From positions 715,581-779,580 of the forward strand of contig CAJHNH020002580.1 of assembly GCA_905116865.2 (NCBI GenBank): DNA of 64,000 nucleotides, in the 5' to 3' direction. The position numbers were made by a program, and so were the translations under genes. The notes under the pieces were generated by a model that searched no databases, was not told where the DNA came from, and was given only the letters and a program-made list of their open reading frames with translations. This document shows positions 57,501 to 64,000 of this stretch, piece by piece. How positions within the stretch are numbered: position 1 is the stretch's first letter; the number at the start of each line of letters is the position of its first letter. This DNA comes from Candidula unifasciata (taxonomy: Eukaryota > Mollusca > Gastropoda > Stylommatophora > Geomitridae).

Positions 57501-58920
57501 AGTGCCGAAAATATCTACCTATCTGTAAATCACTTTTCATGATCTTGTTTTTTTTTTTTTTTTTTTTTTTTTTGGTGGGGGAGGGGGGGGGGGGGGGGGG
57601 GTTGCGTGAATATAAACATACATTATACTGTTATTTCGATCTTATGAGAAAGTAAACAAGGAATTCACTGACCAATTCTATCGGGATAATGCATTCTACA
57701 ACAAATGAACTGCTCTGAAAGATATTTAATATTGCACAGAGATAGACATACATACAAACAGAGAGAGAGAAACAGAGGACTCGGATAAAGAGACACACAA
57801 AGAAAAAAGACACAGAAAGACACAATGAGAGAGACCAACAGAAAGAGGGAGACATACAGAGAGACAGTCGCAATGAGGGACAGAGACGGAAAGACAGAGA
57901 GACACATAGAGAAACAGACTGACATATACACAAAGACAAAGACAAAGAGAGACACACAGAGACACAAGGAGAGGCAAAGAGACAGAGAGAGCAGAGAGTG
58001 ACACAAAGTCAAAGACAGGGATACAGAGAGAGGGTCAGAGTTATAAAAACAGAGACATTAAATAAAGGGACAGAGAAAGAGACAGAAAGAAATCTCTTCA
58101 AGACCAAATACCCAAAGACGTCACAACATGTACGCCCACACAACAAACGATACCACCAACTGCACACTTATATTACAACTACATCGCCCAAACACATACC
58201 TTTAGCAAGTACAGCCTCCACACACAGATATACATACACACACACTACATACCAGTAATACGCTCAGACACACACCTACAGTCTCACACCCTCAGAAAAT
58301 GGCAGCCGCATATCTCAAACCAATATTATACTTCCATAATACAGAAAGGCCAGACCCTATAATCCAAGGTAAAACTGGCTTAAATAAATGAACAGCCCTA
58401 CCCTCCAGGGGTAGGAGAAATCCATTCGTTGAATGAATGAAGCCTAAAATAGCTTGTGCTGCAGCAGATCTGGATGTCTGGGGGAGCTGAGGAGAAAGCA
58501 GATGCCAGCAGAATATTGCAGCTCTTGTCATGATCTTTTCAATGTGCGCTATAGTTTCTGTTCTGTTGCTGGGAGGGAAAAGGGGGTGTGAAATATTCAC
58601 CAAGAGAAATAGATAGACACAGACAGAGAAGGAGAGAAATGGATGGAAGGATACGGGAGGTATAAGCAGAGACAGACAAAAGGGAATGTGAGATATGGGG
58701 GCAGTGAAGAGGAGAAACAAGTACTGCTGAGTCAAGGACAGTTAGTTGTGGTGAGAACTAGGAAACAGAGAAGATAGGGATGGACGAGAAAAGCAAAAAG
58801 AGAGTGGCGGTGGAAAGGAGGAGATGGGAATAGACGTAGCAAGAACTATAACACTGAAGAGATGGGGATTTACGGAGGGAAAACTACTCAAATGAAGAGA
58901 TGGTGATGGACATAGAGAGA
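57501..58920. other. T26/G19 block and purine-rich unassigned stretch
   Basis: T26 at 57548-57573 and G19 at 57583-57601 with GGTGGGGGA between. From 57740 to 58080 GACA/GAGA words dominate in decayed form. CACA-rich DNA runs from 58130 to 58290. The minus frame 58292-58735 (147 residues) has no domain and is not called. Confidence 0.5.
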
Positions 58921-58924
58921 ATTA

Positions 58925-59727
58925 AGGTTCCTGGGAGATGAGGAAACAGTAGAGAGAAATGGGAAACTAAAGAGATATGGATGCAGTAGAGAGAACTGGG
59001 AAACTGAAGAGATGAGGATGCAGTAGAGAGAACTGGGACACTGAAGAGATGAGGATGCAGTAGAGAGAACTGGGACACTGAAGAGATGAGGATGCAGTAG
59101 AGAGAACTAGGAAACTGAAGAGATGAGGATGCAGTAGAGAGAACTGGGAAACTGAAGAGATGAGGATGCAGTAGAGAGAACTGGGACACTGAAGAGATGA
59201 GGATGCAGTAGAGAGAACTAGGACACTGAAGAGATGAGGATGCAGTAGAGAGAACTAGGAAACTCAAAAGATAAGGATGCAGTAGAGAGAACTAAGAAAC
59301 TGAAGAGATGAGAATGCAGTAGAGAGAACTAAGAAACTGAAGAGATGAGGATGCAGTAGAGAGAACTAGGAAACTTAAGAGATGAGGATGCAGTAGAGAG
59401 AACTAGGACACTGAAGAGATGAGGATGCAGTAGAGAGAACTAGGAAACTCAAAAGATGAGGAAGCAGTAGAGAGAACTAAGAAACTCAAAAGATGAGAAT
59501 GCAGTAGAGAGAACTAGGAAACTCAAAAGATGAGGATGCAGTAGAGAGAACTAAGAAACTCAAAAGATGAGAATGCAGTAGAGAGAACTAGGAAACTCAA
59601 AAGATAAGGATGCAGTAGAGAGAACTAGGAAACTCAAAAGATAAGGATGCAGTAGAGAGAACTAGGAAACTCAAAAGATAAGGATGCAGTAGAGAGAACT
59701 AGGAAACTTAAGAGATGAGAATGCAGT
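58925..59727 (+). repeat. 37-bp minisatellite, left part, about 22 units
   Basis: The unit contains GATGAGGATGCAGTAGAGAG and AACTAGGAAACTGAAGA. Units nearest the left edge are diverged and longer. It is interrupted by the LTR insertion at 59728. Confidence 0.96.
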
Positions 59728-61867
59728 TGTGACGAGCTGGTCTGGACAGCTGTTTCTGTCCTTTTAAAAAGTGCTTTGTTTAGATAATACTATTACCAAA
59801 GTTCTAAACATTTTCCTATTGCTTTTAATTAGCATAATAACACTGGATTAATTAAGAAATTTCTTACCCCTTTCTTAATGCTTCATTGGAGCAAATTTAT
59901 AATTAAAGAGTTGAAAGGTAATAAAGGCGAAGAGTAGTGCAAGGGGTAACAAAGAGTAGCTTCCCCCTTGGTAGGACTTCCCATCTTCCATTCTTTCATT
60001 CCAGGCTCAATTGGGGGAGTCAAGATTTTGTTCTCCCCAAATTGACACAGTTCAGTTAGTTCTGTTGTCTTGTTGCCTGAGTTTGAATTCCCTGCCAGGG
60101 GTGAGTTAAAAGAATAAGTTTAATTTGATGTATTGCTGCTTATTCCTCTGAATTAATTCCACAGGTTAAATTCTGAAATTTAATGCCCACATGGCTCAAA
60201 AACTATGATAAATTTCTTTATCCTCACTAACCACGTTTATGATCTAGTATGTACATGTATGCAAACATATTGTCTATTTGATGATTGAATTAATGTTTAT
60301 TTGCTACTAGAAACGTGCATTGGTATTTTTAATTATTATACTTATATTAATTAAGTGATAATTATGTCCTCATGTGAAATCTCGGCCAGTTCCGGTTTCC
60401 AGCATGGTGGGACAATTAAAAAGGAATGAATTGTATATTCATTATACCTTATCCCTTCTAAGTTGATTTTTACCTCATGGTGATATTAGCTTAATAAATC
60501 ACTGTCTTGCTTTAATTTAGATTTAGTCCAGATAATTTTGAGACTAGTTTAAGAGCTTGGAAAGTGAATAACACAGTGAGGCTGAATTTAATATTCACAC
60601 TGTCAGAGAAGAAAAAAGATGTATGGCCCATGCTTGTAATTATTATTGTTGTATATATATTTCCACCATTACTAGGAATATTTCAGTACTGCAGCAGGTG
60701 GCCTTACAATTGTAATAATTATATTTCAACCTTCCCTACTTCTAAACTCTGCTGAATAAGATTAGCACATGTGTGGATTTAGATTTAAACTGGAGTGAGT
60801 GTTGTATATTTTATGTTAATACTGTGACAGATGGAAAGCCCATTGTCATCTATGATTGTATATTTTGACATCTATACCAGCACCCAGTATGGAGATATGT
60901 CAATCCCATTTATTTTCAAACAGTGCAAAGCACCTGTTATGAGTTTCTGGCCTTGGTAAACTCACTCCCTGTTTCTCATTCATTGTGGTGTGAACCCATG
61001 TGGTTAAAATGAGAATATTGTGAAATATGACTGTGTATGTCTGTGTGTGTAAGCATGTTAACCCTTCAAAGGAGTACTAGTGTGCAGACATCAGAACAAT
61101 TTACACTGAGGAATGTCCTTTCTTATTGTGTGATGTAAACTCTTGTTCTTGAGAGTATTCATGAAACTGGTTTCCTAAATATTTCCCCATCAGGATTATG
61201 GACCATGTTCTGTACACATTCCCATTCTATACCAGTAGAATGTGAACACCTGTTACTATCCTACTCCATATATATGTGTGTAGTGTAACAGTTTAAAGAC
61301 TGGAGGTATTGTTGTCTCCAGTTAGAACCTTCCTGACTGTTGGTATAAGGACTGTTCTATTGTTCTAGTTCCAGATTGTATTCCAGATGGTAGTCCAGAA
61401 GTAGATCCTAAGCTAAGCCGCAGATACCCGATTGTCCGGACTGGACTGGAAGATTCGGCCTGCCTGATGTGTTTCCGAAGCTTAGTCAGAAGCTGACAAC
61501 AGAAACCTAAGCTACAGCTAAGTGGACAGTTGTTCACTAACCTTTTATAACCGGATTTTATATCCACAGCCATTTAGTTATCATTTGAATTTATATTGAT
61601 TTGAAAATCCTAATAAATGTTAGTTTTAATGTTCCTACAGTTTTATGAAGTTTCATTTTAACTGTAAACATTGTCAGTGAACTTAAGAACATTTAAATAT
61701 ACAATCTTAATTACAGCAGGGAATAAGATGTGGGCAAACCCCGAATCCTCTCATTTAACCAGCAAGGCTGGGGTTACTATAAGACTTTTTGATGTTTCAC
61801 CGTTTGCAATTCCCTCTGTAAAGTGCACATAGTGCATTCGCTAGTTAAAGCGAAGTTACCCGCCACA
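59728..61867 (+). mobile_element. Solo LTR, 2140 bp, inserted in the 37-bp minisatellite
   Basis: It begins TGTGACGAGCTGGTCTGGAC and ends TTACCCGCCACA. The target duplication is GCAGT (59723-59727 and 61868-61872), taken from the minisatellite unit, so the insertion postdates that part of the array. An AATAAA at 61613-61618 lies in the same relative place as in the 52893 copy. Small indels distinguish the copies, which argues for separate insertions rather than one recent segmental duplication; the different target duplications prove it. Confidence 0.87.
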
Positions 61868-64000
61868 GCAGTAGAGAGAACTAGGAAACTTAAGAGATGA
61901 GAATGCAGTAGAGAGAACTAGGAAACTGAAGAGATGAGAATGCAGTAGAGAGAACTAGGAAACTCAAAAGATGAGGATGCAGTAGAGAGAACTAAGAAAC
62001 TAAAGAGATGAGGATGCAGTAGAGAGAACTAGAAAACTGAAAAGATGAGGATGCAGTAGAGAGAACTAGGAAACTCAAAAGATGAGGATGCAGTAGAGAG
62101 AACTAAGAAACTAAAGAGATGAGAATGCAGTAGAGAGAACTAGGAAACTCAAAAGATGAGGATGCAGTAGAGAGAACTAAGAAACTAAAGAGATGAGGAT
62201 GCAGTAGAGAGAACTAGGACACTGAAGAGATGAGAATGCAGTAGAGAGAACTAGGAAACTCAAAAGATGAGGATGCAGTAGAGAGAACTAGGACACTGAA
62301 GAGATGAGAATGCAGTAGAGAGAACTAGGAAACTCAAAAGATAAGGATGCAGTAGAGAGAACTAAGAAACTAAAGAGATGAGGATGCAGAAGAGAGAACT
62401 AGAAAACTTAAGAGATGAGAATGCAGTAGAGAGAACTAGGAAACTGAAGAGATGAGAATGCAGTAGAGAGAACTAGGAAACTCAAAAGATGAGGATGCAG
62501 TAGAGAGAACTAAGAAACTAAAGAGATGAGGATGCAGTAGAGAGAACTAGAAAACTGAAAAGATGAGGATGCAGTAGAGAGAACTAGGAAACTCAAAAGA
62601 TGAGGATGCAGTAGAGAGAACTAAGAAACTAAAGAGATGAGAATGCAGTAGAGAGAACTAGAAAACTCAAAAGATGAGGATGCAGTAGAGAGAACTAGGA
62701 AACTCAAAAGATGAGGATGCAGTAGAGAGAACTAGGAAACTCAAAAGATGAGGATGCAGTAGAGAGAACTAAGAAACTAAAGAGATGAGAATGCAGTAGA
62801 GAGAACTAGGAAACTCAAAAGATGAGGATGCAGTAGAGAGAACTAAGAAACTAAAGAGATGAGAATGCAGTAGAGAGAACTAAGAAACTCAAAAGATGAG
62901 GATGCAGTAGAGAGAACTAAGAAACTAAAGAGATGAGAATGCAGTAGAGAGAACTAAGAAACTAAAGAGATGAGAATGCAGTAGAGAGAACTAGGAAACT
63001 CAAAAGATGAGGATGCAGTAGAGAGAACTAAGAAACTAAAGAGATGAGAATGCAGTAGAGAGAACTAGGAAACTCAAAAGATGAGGATTCAGTAGAGAGA
63101 ACTAAGAAACTAAAGAGATGAGAATGCAGTAGAGAGAACTAGAAAACTCAAAAGATGAGGATGCAGTAGAGAGAACTAGGAAACTCAAAAGATGAGGATG
63201 CAGTAGAGAGAACTAGGAAACTCAAAAGATGAGGATGCAGTAGAGAGAACTAAGAAACTAAAGAGATGAGAATGCAGTAGAGAGAACTAGGAAACTCAAA
63301 AGATGAGGATGCAGTAGAGAGAACTAGGAAACTCAAAAGATGAGGATGCAGTAGAAAGAACTAGGAAACTCAAAAGATGAGGATGCAGTAGAGAGAACTA
63401 AGAAACTAAAGAGATGAGAATGCAGTAGAGAGAACTAGGAAACTCAAAAGATGAGGATGCAGTAGAGAGAACTAGGAAACTCAAAAGATGAGGATGCAGT
63501 AGAGAGAACTAGGAAACTCAAAAGATGAGGATGCAGTAGAGAGAACTAGGACACTGAAGAGATGAGGATGCAGTAGAGAGAACTAAGAAACTGAAGAGAT
63601 GAGGATGCAGTAGAGAGAACTGGGAAACTGAAGAGATGAGGATGCAGTAGAGAGAACTAGGAAACTGAAGAGATGAGAATGCAGTAGAGAGAACTAGAAA
63701 ACTGAAAAGATGAGGATGCAGTAGAGAGAACTAGGAAACTGAAGAGATGAGGATGCAGTAGAGAGAACTGGGAAACTGAAGAGATGAGGATGCAGTAGAG
63801 AGAACTAGGAAACTGAAGAGATGAGAATGCAGTAGAGAGAACTAGAAAACTGAAAAGATGAGGATGCAGTAGAGAGAACTAGGAAACTGAAGAGATGAGG
63901 ATGCAGTAGAGAGAACTAGAAAACTGAAAAGATGAGGATGCAGTAGAGAGAACTGGGAAACTGAAGAGATGAGGATGCAGTAGAGAGAACTGGGAAACTG
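61868..64000 (+). repeat. 37-bp minisatellite, right part, about 57 units, continues past the window
   Basis: Same unit as 58925-59727. Variant blocks recur: a CTTAAG-marked run at 61889 and 62407 (518 bases, 14 units), an AGAAAACTC-marked run at about 62661 and 63142 (481 bases, 13 units) and a four-unit block near 63652 and 63800 (148 bases). These are nested higher-order duplications. The right edge is not seen. Confidence 0.95.

Noticed and set aside
52893..61867. One segmental duplication explaining both 2-kb elements
   Set aside because: Each copy has its own 5-bp target duplication and unrelated flanks, so they are separate insertions.

Overview
The window looks like nuclear DNA of a repeat-rich invertebrate. 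I favour a mollusc, probably a gastropod, but that is inference from the style of its SINEs, RNase H-type LINEs, hAT MITEs and very dense tandem repeats; no host gene confirms it. I found no host protein-coding gene, no tRNA or rRNA gene and no CRISPR array. Nearly all long reading frames lie inside simple or tandem repeats. The only recognisable protein-coding sequence is broken retrotransposon DNA.

Layout. 1-9 kb: microsatellites, tRNA-derived SINEs, a 209-bp hAT-type MITE with a perfect 8-bp target duplication, a 759-bp solo LTR with a 5-bp duplication inserted in a SINE, and a LINE tail interrupted by a second MITE. 9-16 kb: two further LINE tails, a 34-bp minisatellite present in opposite orientations at 9.4 and 13.1 kb, an RNase H LINE fragment and a tail-to-tail SINE pair. 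16-25 kb: a foldback element, SINE fragments, a tract of about 35 GACA units beside about 80 GAA units, and a 36-bp minisatellite of about 43 units. 25-33 kb: a trinucleotide mosaic and a 34-bp minisatellite with a 546-bp higher-order period. 33-45 kb: 39-bp, 45-bp and 31-bp minisatellites, an RNase H LINE fragment, an inverted repeat with telomere-like hexamers, long GAA/TTC tracts and more SINEs. 45-49 kb: about 100 units of a 40-bp satellite with a 17-unit (680-bp) higher-order repeat. 51-64 kb: a third hAT MITE (479 bp), two related solo LTRs of about 2.05 and 2.14 kb, each with a 5-bp target duplication, a 57-bp minisatellite and a 37-bp array split by the second LTR and running off the window end.

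How it fits together. About a fifth of the window is minisatellite, mostly with units of 31-45 bp. Mobile elements and arrays are entangled. A roughly 190-bp module occurs three times, always with the same end facing a minisatellite array whose unit differs each time. A LINE coding segment resembles the 34-bp unit of two arrays. A MITE end plus its target duplication has been amplified in tandem. The three-copy module is the best candidate for something not fully described: an array-carrying mobile element, perhaps akin to Helentron-type elements.
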